A DNA stretch of 64,000 bases, from assembly GCF_025024155.1 (NCBI RefSeq), contig NW_026251801.1, positions 62,001 through 126,000 on the forward strand. The letters run 5' to 3'. Under the pieces are notes generated by a model that was not told the DNA's origin, did no database searches, and saw only the letters and a list, made by a program, of their open reading frames with translations. Positions 11,901 to 23,816 of the stretch are shown here, piece by piece (the stretch's first letter is position 1; each line of letters opens with the position of its first letter). The position numbers and the translations under genes are program-made. The stretch is from Gamsiella multidivaricata (Eukaryota; Mortierellomycota; Mortierellomycetes; Mortierellales; Mortierellaceae).

Positions 11901-14009
11901 CAGCGAGAACGAGCCCTTATCCTCCGAATGAACGGATCCTTCCTGACCATCATCGCTGTTCTCAGGGGTGACCGACAGGATCGACTCTGTGTCGGGCGAG
12001 GGATCCTTCTCCGACAGCTTCGTCAACATCTTTTCCTGCACCGACATCGTCTCGCTCGAGTGCTCCGAGATCGACTTTTCATGCTGACTATCCCTGAACA
12101 GCTTCTCTGCCTCGAGTTCCGAGATGTTACGGGCCTTGGCCAATTTCTTGATCGCCTTCTTCTCCGCGCGCTCCTTCTGCTTGAGCTCCTTCTTCTCCTC
12201 CTTCTTCTGCTCCTTCTTGTTTGCGCTTCGCTTCCGTTCCTCCTTCTCACGCTTCTGGAGGTCCTCCATGGTCAGGGCCTTGAGGGTCGTGTCCCACATG
12301 AAGACTCCATTCGTGACAGAGATTGCAAACTCGGCATCGGGGTCCATCGGTGGGAGCTCCTCAAGTTCCCCTGCCAACAACATCTCCTCGATACGACGGA
12401 TCGATACCAGGGCATCGACCATGGCCGAGACGACCTGTGGGAAGATCATCAGGGGCATCCTCATAATGTTGAACAGCGACAGGGACGAGAACACGATGTC
12501 GGCCGAGAGTTCGTGTCCCGTCAACGAGTACGCCACAAACGTCAGCGTGGCCGCAATTACGGGCACGGTCAAGTTAACGGCCGCAATGCCGGAGCGAGAG
12601 ATCAACAACGTCCGGACGTACTTCAGTTCCTTCGTGCGCAGATCCTCAAGTTTGCTCAGGAACGCCTCCTCCCATCCATAGAACTTGATCACACGCATTC
12701 CCTGGAGGACCTCCTGCGTGAGCTTGACACGGGCATCGGTAATGAGCGTAGACTTGCGGCGGATCACCGAGAGCGATTGGACAATACGGGCCTGGATCGG
12801 ACCAAACATGACCAAGAACACGAATCCGACGAGCGCAGTCGGGCCCAAATTGACGATCAACAGAATGAGGATGACGATGACCATGAGGGGTGCGGTCCAG
12901 AGGATATGGAAATAGCCCGCCAGGAGATCGAGACGCGTCGTGTCTGTCGACATCAAATTCGTGATCTTGCCCGTCGAGAAGTCTTGCTTGGCCTTGGAGC
13001 TGAGGACGAGACCCTTACGGTAGATGGTAGTGATGAGCGACGTACGGACGCCGACACCGGTGCTGGTCGAGCGTTGCCAGAACTGGTGGAGGCACAGGGT
13101 TGAGAGAACACCCATGACGTAGAGACCGAGCGCCATCAAGATGCCGTGCCACAGAGGAGGTGCCTCGATACCTATTTTACGATCGTTTACACTGGATAGA
13201 ATGAACAACGTTAAAAAAATGAAGAGAAATTTATCAATTTTCCGCCGAATGTTCGATCCTTTGGTAGGAAAAAAATATAAAAAAAAAAAAAAAAAAAAGT
13301 AGCTGTCGATGTTCTTACCTAGTTTGAACGAACTTGATGATGGCCTTGGTCACCATGGGTTGGAATGACTATATCCCAGGGGGAGTTTTTTTTTTTTTTT
13401 TTTTCATTTCAAAAGAATAAATAGAGGTCAGTTAACGGATCAAAGCGGTGTTCCTGCATTGCTGCACAACGAGGAGAGGCAGCAACGAACAAGGAAGAGA
13501 TGAAGAAGGATCGATCCAACATCTCACTCTTTCTTCCTCGCCTTCTCTCTTTCCCAGATACAAGATTCTCAACATACCTGGAAGGAATCACCAAAGACCT
13601 TGAGAATACCAGCGGACCAGAATTGCCATAAAAAGGTGTTGTTCAATGCCTTCCACAGCTTGGGATTATACACCTTCTCGTTCTTCTTCTTGTTCATCCC
13701 CTTCTGATCACCATCACCATCGACCCCTTTATTCTTCTGAGCCTCAACACTGGCTCTGCCCTTGGCGACCTCGCGAGCCCAACATTCACGGAAGAGTGTT
13801 GCGATGTAGGCGGCGCGTCGCCGTTCGGTGAGCTCCCAAATGTCCTCCTTCTCGAGCGGGCGCTTGGAGCCCAGGGTCATCAGGGGTTGGACCCATGCGA
13901 AGGTGAGGCGGGAGAGGATCGAGGCTGAAAGTTCAGGACAGACGCCAGGGTTGGTCCCTGGCTCTGGGATCGGGGGGATAGGCTTCTCCTTGCGCTTGAA
14001 TAGCTTCAT
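8963..14009 (-). CDS. ABC transporter, ABCC/MRP subfamily (full-size, no TMD0)
   Basis: ATP-driven exporter of organic anions, conjugates or drugs, at the plasma or vacuolar membrane. Exons 14009-13578, 13368-13319, 13191-10981, 10886-10109 and 9958-8963 give 1488 aa. Order: short soluble N-terminus, TMD1, NBD1, TMD2, NBD2. The N-terminus enters TMD1 directly (LSRLTFAWVQPLM), so it lacks TMD0 and resembles Yor1/ABCC4-5 rather than Ycf1. NBD1 has Walker A GAVGSGKSS, signature LSGGQKQR and Walker B VVLLDDPLSAVD. NBD2 has Walker A GRTGAGKSS (about residue 1231), signature LSVGQRQ and Walker B VIIMDEATASVD. The catalytic base in NBD1 is Asp (LLDDP) and in NBD2 Glu (IMDEA), the usual MRP asymmetry. 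A charged Lys/Glu-rich insert of about 125 residues interrupts NBD1 before Walker A. Substrate unknown. Confidence 0.94.
10030..10075. repeat. (AACAG)n pentanucleotide microsatellite
   Basis: About nine copies with one substitution, inside the last intron (9959-10108) of the ABC transporter gene. Confidence 0.9.
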
Positions 14010-14338
14010 GGTGAAAGAGAGGGTCGTGTGTGGGAGGGTTGTGGGAGGGGGATAGGTAAAATATTATCCCCGGGAAAATAAAGATCGATATATTAGGGAT
14101 ATATAGGGATATATTAGGGTAGCTTATTAATAAAGGGAATGAGGTAGGTGTGAAGTGTGAAATGCGATGCAGCGGCGTGATTCACTCAACACTTGGAATC
14201 AGTTCGCTGGAGTATTAGAGAGGGGGAGGGGAGAGGGGAGAGGGGAGGGGGGAGAGAGAATGAGGGAAGAGTGAAGACGCTTCTGGACTTTTCTCTGCTT
14301 CAAATGAATCCAAATGTCCAATGAAGCGAGTGAATGAG

Positions 14339-14388
<50 letters not shown>

Positions 14389-16028
14389 AAGAGGTGAAGG
14401 GCGTTTTGGGGGGGGGGGACTACGACAAAAGTGCGTTTTTGTAATGGGGGGGTTGTTGTTTTTGTTGTTTGCGCTCTTGGGCGCTTCTTTTCTTCTTTTG
14501 GGCCGCATCCATTAGGCGGAAGAGCAGAGACATCCACCTCCCCTCTTGATTTGTGTGTAGACTATGCGGTGTATGCGGTGTATGCTTATTTGCAGATCCA
14601 CAACCACAGCAGTGCATAGACTACATGCATCCACATTTGAGGTCGTTTACAGGACAGGACATGCACCAGACTGCTGCCTGCAGGCTCATTCTTCCGGCGA
14701 GGACGTCCTGTCATCCTTGGCAGCGGTCCTTGGCAAACAGGCACCAGAGCAGGCGGAGTAAATTGAAATAATAAAAATAAATAAAAATAAATGAAAATAA
14801 AACAGGGTGTCCAGCTGGAAAAAGTTTTCCTGTTGGATTAAAAACCTGATCGATTCTTTTCGTCTGCGCAATTCCTGCATCCCCCACCCCCTCCTCTCTT
14901 CTCTGGACCGTTCTGGCCCTGCGCCTCCCCTTCATACCCTTACAAACAATATCCTTTTCGGGTCAGTTCTTCCGTAGACGGCGTGTTTGCGTGCTGTGTA
15001 GATGAAGCATGGGCAACCTCCTTCCTGTATTCTTCCTTTTCATCTGCACTGTGCTCGCTGTTGCTTCCATACAGCCGATACTTTATGCCGTCGCGTACGG
15101 ATGAATGATACATAAGATACGAGGGGGGGGGGGGGGCAGCATTAGCCGCATGGTGTAACACCTCACCTATCGCACACACCTCTCATGTCATTTCCCCAGC
15201 TTCCAAAGAAAGAAAGGGCTGGGTAAATCGCTGCAGAAAAAAAAAAAAAAAAAAACTTTAAAGAAAAGAAGGCTACAGTTACAACTCTTTTCTTTTTTAT
15301 TTGTGGGTCTTTTATGGAAACGAAATCTTTGAATGAATCGTTCTACATATTGCTCTCGCCAAGGGAACAAAAAAGACCAAGAACACTACCCTATTCGTCT
15401 ATCTTGCTTGTCCCTCGTCATGCTCAATAGCAGCCATGGCTACACCAACTTTGTATCCTCTCCTCCTTCTGGGTAAAAAAGAAGGGCAAACCGTGTGAAT
15501 CGTTATCAGATCATGGGCAAATATTCACCCTGGTTCCATCCGGCTAAATTGCTACCCTGGGGCATGTTAGTCAATGGACCATAAACACTCTGTGGGCTCT
15601 AGAGGCGATGGCAATGGCGATGGTGATGGTGATGGTGATGACAGTTCCTTCTGCGCCTCTTCCACATAAGCTATTTCTTGATATCCCGGATATGGCCTCC
15701 TTCTTAGACTACTCCTCGGCGTATCACCGATGATTTTGCGCTACCGGGTAAACTTTAACGCAAGAATAGTAACGGTCTCAAGAACAACCAATCAGCTCTG
15801 TCGAAATTTGTACATGAGCATGAGCATACCCCGTGGACGTACGCAAACGAGACGCTCGTGGTCAATATAGGTACATTCATGTATAATACATGTACATGTA
15901 CGACGCACATATGCTCCCCTTCAAACATCCACAAACCCAACTCTGCTGCAGGGCAACTGGTCCGTCTTCAAACTCTTTCACAATCCACAAGAGCATTAGT
16001 CGATGAGATGGTTCAGAAACCGTATTGT
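14010..16028. other. 2-kb intergenic region with simple repeats
   Basis: 5' flank of the ABC transporter and 3' flank of TRM1. Contains a pure (GA)n tract (14342-14378), G runs near 14409 and 15123, an A run (15237-15256), GGTGAT repeats near 15620 and TACATG repeats near 15885. Short open frames here have no coding character. No gene supported. Confidence 0.55.
14342..14378. repeat. (GA)n dinucleotide microsatellite
   Basis: About 18 uninterrupted GA units, followed by a degenerate GA/AAAG continuation to about 14395. It lies 330 bp upstream of the ABC transporter start. Confidence 0.9.
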
Positions 16029-18596
16029 TTATTCGTCCTTCTTCTCGGCACGCTCGCTATCAATTCTGACGGTCTTCTCAGGTTGGCTACCTTCTGCGCT
16101 CTGGGAACCGTCATCTTCCTCACTAACATATAAAAAATTAAGACAATTGCCCAGAGAAGTTACCTATTATTAGTCAATGAGTCCATGAGCCACAGAGAAA
16201 GAGGGAGAAAAGGATCTTTTTTTTGTCACCACTTACGCTTTGCGCTTGTTGCCACCGCCGGCTCTGGCCTGTGGACCCCAGTTCTTGGTAGGGTTCATCT
16301 GATAGCGTACAAGGTTATTTTTCCGCGACTCGGACTTAGCGCCTGGATGCATCTCAAAATCGGCAATCGTCTTTGGCTCTACCGCCAAGATCCTGCCTGC
16401 AGGCGACTGGGGTTTGACGTTCTTGACCGGGTTCAACTTTACCCACGATCTCATGATATCCCAGAGAGCAGAAGGCAGTGCATTTGTCTTGATAGATCCC
16501 TGACAAGCATGCGATCCCGAAACTTCATATCCCTGATGAAGAAGGGCAGAACTAAACGAATTCAAAAGTTAAAAAAATAAATATAATAAACCACGGCGTT
16601 GATTTTCGTATAAAGATGTTGTATTTCCCGTTGCAAAGATGATTTGCTGCGACATACATGACTTTGAGAAGTGGAATGCTGGTGCAGTGAACTGTCCCTG
16701 ATAAGCCGTTGGCAGTGTAATAGAATGGTGCCTCGATCTCCTCCTTGCAAACCGAGAGCATTCCCAAAATACGAGGCTGGGTCTTGTACAATGCTGAGGC
16801 ATCCTTGACATGCTTCAGCATGCGTTCAATAAAAGCCACAGAATGAAGTTCCTTGCCCCACATTGGACCTGCGACCTAACAAACCGAACAAGTTGAAATA
16901 AAGCATAGCCATATGTCAGCATCCCACTCAAGTTGCCAGTCAGAAAATGAACTGTGCGCTGTTCAAAGAATCGGGCGTACATGAAACTTGCTCCCGCAGT
17001 GTTCACAGTGCTGATCCACTGGTGGTCCGGTGTTGACGCCAAATTTTTTGTTGCCTTTGGCCGACTCTGAGATCTTTCCAAGTGATTGCGTGTAAGTCGA
17101 CTGACACCCTGAACAGACATATGCTAAACATGTTTTGCTATGTAATTCATCAAATCGCTGGTCAGTATATCGTTTGGGAGCATGGGACGAAAATGTAGAA
17201 CTCCACGATGAAATATCATTGTTACCTGGCAACCATCTTGACCTCTGCTGCAGAAGAATAGACGCGGACGAAAACTCGAAGGTAATAGTCGATGCTCAGA
17301 GACACCATGGGAACAATGTGTCGTTTGTAACGTGCTGCCGATGTAGAAAGAGTGCTGAGAACAAGGCGAAGTGCAACCTCGTGGCAGAAGTCCGCTTTGA
17401 CTGGGTGTCCTCCATACTTCGCAAAGCTAATAGGTAATATTGAAAAATTTGAGTTGGTAAAGGTGATCTCTTTCTGTTCCTTTTCAGCATGTCGTACCCT
17501 GACCATAATTTTTGCTCCCAGTAGCGTACCATGTCTCCGTGTAGTTACTCCCAGCGAGAACGCCGAGATCCGTGCATGTAACACAAAGCAATCCTAGTAC
17601 ATAGTAGATTAATGAATGCTAAGGTAAGTATCTTGACGATTCCAGTCCTGATAAGGTTAGGGAAAGCGCCTGGGACTTACCTCCGTCTGACACCGCCTGG
17701 ACTGCTCCATCGATAAAGGGAGATGCCGTTCCATAGGGATCCAGATCAATGACATCGTAGCGCTTCAATGGGTCCCGGTGCTGGTAAAGAACGTCGCTGT
17801 AACAATAAGTGAAGATTATGGTTGACCATGAGCAATTGCTTCTTTTACTCTCGATTGATCTTTCAATCTGTTGATCCATCAATTGTGTTGTGCTGTGCTC
17901 TCCTTACATGGCGTCTCCCTTGTGGGGTTGCAGCAGATCGGAGCTGATTCCGTTAAAATCTGCGTTGCGCTTGATCGAGGCCACAGCATCGGCTTCGAGG
18001 TCGTTGGTTAAAATGTGTTTGACATTGGGGATTTCCTTTGCATATCGAATCGATCTCAGTCCAGAGGCCGAAAGTGCTTCGAGAATGGTAATTCCGCGTG
18101 GTGCTGTTGGATCGACTCCTTCAGGGTATTCCTTCTCAGGCAATGGCTCCAGACCCTCCTGAGCTCTTTTGGCAGCATTGGCCTCTCTGCGGGCCTTCTT
18201 CTCCGTAAGCCTGGCACTTCGTTCCTCCTGAAAGATCTCATCCCAGGTGCGAATGGCCGCAATGGAGATATCACGGTTGAATTCCTGGATGGGGTTATAA
18301 AAGACTTCATTGGTGTCTGGGAATAGAATCGTAGCCTTTCCCTCAGTGACTTTTTTGAAGCCAGCAGGGGCGGGCGTGTCATTGTGCTCGGCCATGGTGG
18401 CGCCTGTTGAATAGAAAGCTGTCCTTGTGTGTTTGATAGTTGCTTTGCTCCCAAGATGCGTCGATGTTCTCAATGGTCCTGCTCCAGATACTGCTAATCC
18501 TGCTGGTTCTGTTGTGCGTGCTAACGAGTATAAAGGTGCGGCGGCGATCCGGGCGAGGAATGAGGATCTCGAAGAGAGTCGACCAAAAAGGAGCAT
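16029..18596 (-). CDS. TRM1: tRNA (guanine26-N2)-dimethyltransferase
   Basis: Forms N2,N2-dimethylguanosine at position 26 of tRNA, using SAM. Eight exons fit in phase: 18596-17908, 17796-17681, 17593-17530, 17426-17226, 17137-16981, 16875-16658, 16551-16237 and 16122-16029 (617 aa). Visible family blocks: [17 protein letters not shown] (SAM site), [10 protein letters not shown] (Trm1 DPYG signature), [55 protein letters not shown], and two CxxC pairs (CSGC and CEHC) forming the zinc site before [10 protein letters not shown]. The first 30 residues are Arg/Ser/Ala-rich with no acidic residue, like a mitochondrial leader. A second in-frame ATG in excellent context lies at 18395. An acidic/Lys tail ends the protein. 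Divergent from SNX3, 259 bp away. Confidence 0.95.
18393..18395 (-). promoter_or_regulatory. TRM1: Candidate second start codon of TRM1
   Basis: In-frame ATG preceded by GCCACC and followed by G, a near-ideal fungal/Kozak context. It would yield a protein beginning [10 protein letters not shown] without the leader. Yeast TRM1 is known to use two in-frame starts for mitochondrial and nuclear forms. Confidence 0.6.
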
Positions 18597-18855
18597 GAAG
18601 AGGAGGGCTGATCAGCTTCGGCGCAAGCAGAAAAAAAAATGGCACCAAGGAAGCACACAATGTGGCTTGGTGAGAGGAGGAAAATCATGCAATTCCTGCG
18701 GGTTAGCGGTCGGCTTTTCTGGGCTATCCCGTTCGCTTCTTTCCATTGCCGTTCATTCCTGTTGAGTCATTCTTCAACTCTTTTCGCATCCTCCCCCTTC
18801 TCGTTCTTTCCTTTCCCTTTGAACAGGCCAGACCTTGGACTCCGCACTTTCCAAC
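18597..18855. promoter_or_regulatory. Divergent TRM1 / SNX3 promoter region
   Basis: 259 bp between two divergent start codons. It contains a pyrimidine-rich stretch (18770-18825) just before the SNX3 start. No specific factor site assigned. Confidence 0.5.
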
Positions 18856-20444
18856 ATGAACTCTCCAAGCGCTGCACACCACCGTGCCTTTGACGAGCAC
18901 TCTCGCCTGTATGTTATTCAAGAAGATACGGAAAGGTCCAATAGTTGTACCAATGGAGTAGTATCATGTGTATTGACCCCTCTGTTGTTGTACTCTCACA
19001 TAGGCAATCGAAGCCCCAGACTCTGGACGACATCTATGGCGAACCCGAGAACTTTTTGGAGATTGAGGTCAGGAACCCCCAGAACCACGGTAAGGAGAGC
19101 CGATAACCCCGCATTGATCATATCTCACCAACCCGGACAAACGCCATCATCAACTTCGGCCCACTTCCCTTGCTTGTCTCTGTTCCTTCACCGTATCTTC
19201 CATGCCGCTCTCTTTCTTTCCTACGGTCCTTCTTTTTCTCGCTCCCGGTCCACACCAGCACTCCTACTCCCGTCGCCAGTTTTAACGCCGACACTGCGAA
19301 TAAGGGAAACGTGAGAAAGTGGCGTCGGCAGCGTCAAAAAAAAAAATTGGACTGAGATGGAAGTCTGAGAAGGAAAAAAAAAAAAAAAGGAAAAAGATGT
19401 GATATCCATGGGGTAGATGGAGACAGGTCAAAGGAATATGACGGCATTGCGGACCATCAGCAACAGTGCAAACATAGCAGGACAGGACAGGTCAGGAATG
19501 ATATGCAAGGAGGAGAGTCATGCTCGGGATGGGTGCCCATCATGCCCTGCTATTTTTTTTTTCTTTCTTCCTGGCTGCGTCGCCAAGCGCTGAGTTGCCG
19601 ACTGACCAGGGCCTATCTCCCTTGCCTCCTATTTCGCCTCCTATTTCGCCATGCCAGGTGTTGCCCGCAAGATGTTTACTGATTATGAGATTGTCTGCCG
19701 AGTAAGTTGCAAAGCGAACATCTTTTTTTTTCCTTCTGCTTTTCCGCATGACCAGCACCAGCCCAGCCCGTTTTGTACATTGTATCTCCTTTTGGTGCAT
19801 CTGTGACAAGGATCTCTTGACACCATCATGCAGCAAAGGAAGCAAGCAGCAACCACATCACTTCCTGCTTGACCTACTCTGCGACTACTCGTTTGCTATC
19901 CAGACTTTGGGAAGAAGCAGGAGAAAGAAGAAATTGAACGCGAGGGAAAAATAGAGAGTCGATCTACTCACACTCCAATTTTTTTTATAATGGAATACGT
20001 GTAGACCAACATCCCTGCGTTCAAACTGAAGAATTCGTCTGTTCGACGCCGCTACTCCGACTTTGAGTGGTTCAGGGACGTATTGGAGCGCGAGTCGTCC
20101 AGAGTTAACATCCCCCCACTTCCCGGAAAGGTCTTCACTAACCGTTTCACGGACGAGGTCATTGAGCAGCGCCGTGAGGGACTAGAGCGCTTCTTGCAGA
20201 TGTAAGTGCATGTGATATCATGCTACTGAACACGACGGGATCCAAATGCAGGTGCCCTGCGTCGGTGCCGAATGCATTGATGCAGAGACATGTGCTTTGA
20301 GGTATGGGTTTGTCTAAGATTATACGCTTTTTTTTGTGATATCTTTATAGTGTTGCTGGTCATCCTCTCCTGCAAACTGGAAGCAAGGTATTGGCTGCTT
20401 TCATTCAGGATCCCAGCTTCAGCAAGGACTATTACCATTATTAA
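18856..20444 (+). CDS. SNX3: Sorting nexin-3 (SNX3 / Grd19)
   Basis: PX-domain protein that binds PI3P on early endosomes and recruits retromer cargo. Five exons: 18856-18908, 19004-19089, 19658-19701, 20005-20201 and 20351-20444 (157 aa; human SNX3 is 162). Sequence follows SNX3 closely: [18 protein letters not shown], then [35 protein letters not shown] (PI3P-contacting RRYSDFEW), IPPLPGK, a [16 protein letters not shown] helix and [21 protein letters not shown] near the end. The start is the first ATG in frame with the first exon. Introns 2 and 3 are unusually long (568 and 303 bp) for a short gene. A second retromer nexin, Vps5-like, lies at 55427-57755. Confidence 0.95.
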
Positions 20445-20826
20445 GAATAATCAACAATCGCGCTACGGAGCTAAAATGGAGAAAGAAAGAAAAGGTATCT
20501 CATGGACCGGGGTAGTGCCTCCCCTTTTTATATCTCGGTCTCCACCTTCTCACCTCCTTTCGCTTTACAGCATCAAGTTCTTTTGCTCCTTCCTCTTCGA
20601 ATCTACCTGTATAACACAATAAAGAAAAAAACGAGTTGAACAAAAAGCCCATATGCTCTGGCCATTATCAATGCTTGCAAAGGATGGACAAAGGAACATA
20701 CAGAAAGGAAAATTGAGTGTCCGGTTTCGACATTCGCGGTTCAGCTGCAATGGCATCATCCTTGCATGCACGGAAAAGCGAGCATGATTCCTTGTCAGAG
20801 CGATTGCGGTGCTATGACGATCAGGC

Positions 20827-20915
20827 ACGCGTCCGTCCCTATCCGAGCGCCACACGCGTCCACTGTCCAGGACTAAATGCCTCACGCGTTTTTTGCAGCC
20901 CGTGCATGAACGCGT
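20827..20915. promoter_or_regulatory. Cluster of four ACGCGT (MCB-like) boxes
   Basis: ACGCGT occurs at 20827, 20854, 20884 and 20910, that is every 26-30 bp. In ascomycete yeasts this hexamer is the MBF-bound MluI cell-cycle box. Function here is unproven, and the hexamer is fairly common elsewhere in the window. Confidence 0.35.
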
Positions 20916-22713
20916 CGCGACTGATTAGAGATTAAAAAAAAAATGGTGGCGTCAGAAGGACTTTGATATCTTTGCGGTGCGCGCGGACGCAAACTGTGTT
21001 TCGGGAGCTACATGACCTGTCGTAGAAAACTGTAGAACACGGTGTAGAGAACATGAAAGAAGGACCAAAATGAAAACATGGATAAGTATTATCCTGCTTC
21101 TCCTTTCTTCCGTAGGGAATATATTATGGACTTCATAATTAATAAGCGATGTGAAGTGAAGTAAAATGTTTTTTTTTTTTTTTTTTTTTCTGCGTTTAAG
21201 CGGAGAGGCGTACAGTACATGTCGCAGAATGTGAAATGGCGGGAAAAAAAAAAAAAAAAAAAAAAAAAACGATGCAGGGAATAGTCTACACGCGGACGTT
21301 TATGCGTGGCAATTGTGAGCCTTCGTCTCTCCTCCACTGCAGAGCCATGCTGTACTTTACCTATTAGTTTGTTACGTACATGGTACATACTTACTTTGCG
21401 GCCACGTCTTTAGGGAATAGAGAAGGCGCTGTCGGGAGTATAACCTTTATATTTCTGGTATCTTTTTGTCCTTGGTGCCTATAGATAGTGCATTTGTAAG
21501 GATGCATACGTTTTTTTTTTTTTTTTGCTCAGTAGATAGGTATGTAGTTTTCAAGGAGAATTCACTAGACCTTGGTCTCCGATCGTCTTTGCAAACTGTA
21601 TCCCACGAAATTTCCCCGAATCCTATTGAACCTGTCCTGCAGTATCTATGCTATACCTTCGTCAGGGAACTATGATCATCATCATCAACTATGAACAAAC
21701 CCCTCTCATGGGCATCTATCCTGCGTTCCCTTGTTGCTGACTCTATATGGTATGTCGACAAAACGCTTCATTGCATGTCTCGTGTGTCCAAATAAAGATG
21801 TGGGTGTGGCTACGCGTTTCAACGGATATTGTCGTTGGTGGCATGAGCGTAAACCCGATAGGAAGAAAAAATAATAAAGATGGACTACACAGCAGAGCTG
21901 GCAAAGTACATGCGTGCGCCCTTTCCGCAGATAATTGAAGTAGGGATCAAACAATATTTGTTCAGAGAGTGGGGACGGAACCCTCGGGGCCGTGTCCTCC
22001 TCATAGAGGACAAATTGGTTTTGGAAGGATCTATTGCCACCTTGCGTCGTAGGCATTATCATCAACATCATCATTATCATGAACAGCGCAGTTTTATTTT
22101 TATTCTTTTCGCATCCTTCTCTCAGTCCCGGTTTTATCGATCGAAAAACCGCGATCCGCGGTTCATCTGCTGTATTCATGCGGAGCAAACAAGGTGTGAA
22201 CTTTTGGACGACTTTATCCTTATCGAAGAGCATACCTGGGTGCATCAACTGGCTAAACTGGCTTGCCTGTCCTTGTTATTTGTTCAGTATTTTTTCGTCG
22301 ATCTTTTTTATTTTATTTGAAGAAAAAAAAGTATGTGCCAAATGGCGTTTGTACGACTCAAGGGAAGCAGAAGCTTTTTTTTTTTTTCTCCAGTCATTGT
22401 ACGTCCGTATCGCGCCATTCTTGTAGTCAAGGTTGTATAGACACATCCCTTCCCTCTTGTTCAGAACCTACGCTCCATCCCTTCGTTCTCCATGAGCTGA
22501 ATAAATGGATGGGGGCCAGAAGATAATCGGTTTACTGATTTACATTATAGACCACATCGTGTTGTGGCGCAACATTTTCTTCCGCACGAAACTGGTTAAA
22601 CCCAAAACGCGCTTTCGCCTTTCGTGTCTTTCAAGAGGATGAGGAAGAGATGTGAAGTCATAACGAGGTGAATTGTCCCCATATCTCTCTTTGTACTCTC
22701 ATTCTTGCGTACA

Positions 22714-22730
22714 TGTGTGTGTGTGTGTGT
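22714..22730. repeat. (GT)n dinucleotide repeat
   Basis: About eight GT units in intergenic DNA. Confidence 0.8.
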
Positions 22731-23816
22731 TTTTTATCCTTCACGTATCATCCCAGAACTCTCAAATGGGATTAGTGTCGCAAACACGAGCCTTTTCTCC
22801 GCCCACAACCATGTGTGTTGTATCGTATATCGCGCAGTCTACTGTGTGAAGAGCTGGAATACATAGCTTAGCGTGTTGTACTTGAATAATATGCCATGAT
22901 GGCGTAGAAGTGCGACTTTGGTGTACATATTTGTCGGGAAATGGGTTGAACCGCTCTGGTCTACTGCAGTCCATGCACAGTCTATGCATCCATTTTGCCT
23001 CTGGCTGGGTTTCGTTAGTCAGCCAATTGGCAAACGAGCCCTTTCTCGTCTTCGGGAAAGGAAAGGAACAAAGATCGACTGAGTCTGAGATAAAGATTTA
23101 GACCAAACCCCTTGATGTTGCACAATTCAAAGAGAACTCAGCTCGATTGAATGTGTCCATATTTTATCCGCCGGGTGGGGCGGTTACCCACACCCAATGG
23201 ATGACGATGCCTCGCTTCGAAGGAGAGATACGGCGAACTGAATGAATGTGAATCAACCCAATCCCAGCCCAACCAAATGGGCAAAATACGCGAGCCAGCG
23301 ACGGATGAGGACGAGGAGAAGACTCGGTATATGTTACCCTTCTCTCCCCTTCCCTCTCTCTCTCTCTTTCTTCCTCTTTTTCTCTCCTTCGCCCTCGCCA
23401 TCTCACTACCTCTTTGTCATCCAGCTCCCTCCTCTCCTTCTCTCCCCGTCCTTTCCCCGTCGCTTTATCCTGCTTGCGCACACTCATTGCACTTCTCTCC
23501 ATAACATATTTTCATGCACCAAAGTATCGTCAGCTCCTCTCACTCTATCTCTCCACTCTACTCAATTGCGCTTCTGCATGTGCTCGTAGCTCATTTTCTC
23601 ATTTCTTTCCTTGTGTTCTCCCCCCTCTTCTCTTGAAGACGACTTTGCCCACTGACACCGTTTTGTACCTGCAGCAAATTTGTTTTTGTTTTTGTGTGAG
23701 ATCCCCGCCACAGGGTCTGATAAAAAAAACTTCGCCTTTGCCCACGTTTTTTTCACACCTTTTTACTCTTTCATAATCTACCCGCTTGAAGACATTCCTC
23801 ACGCACACACTCAGTC

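Larger units (their letters stand above)
20445..23816. other. 3.4-kb intergenic region
   Basis: Between SNX3 and the O-fucosyltransferase-like gene. Holds four ACGCGT boxes (20827-20915), a T run (21167-21190), an A run (21242-21270), a (GT)n tract (22714-22730) and a long C/T-rich stretch from 23330 to 23800 that is probably promoter and 5' UTR of the next gene. Two overlapping open frames at 21706-22248 (-) and 21880-22320 (+) lack family similarity or coding character. No gene supported. Confidence 0.55.

Noticed and set aside
11928..13103. Plus-strand 391-codon open frame opposite the ABC transporter
   Set aside because: It is antisense to a clearly conserved exon (NBD1 and TMD1); its Arg/His/Asp-rich make-up is the mirror of the codon bias of the real gene.
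14342..14378. (GA)n tract considered as a GAGA-factor type promoter element
   Set aside because: It is a pure microsatellite 330 bp from the start, and no such factor is established in these fungi.
21706..22320. Overlapping open frames on both strands (180 and 146 codons)
   Set aside because: Neither shows a known motif; they contain His/Met/Phe runs from AT-rich simple sequence, and neither has a plausible extension by splicing.
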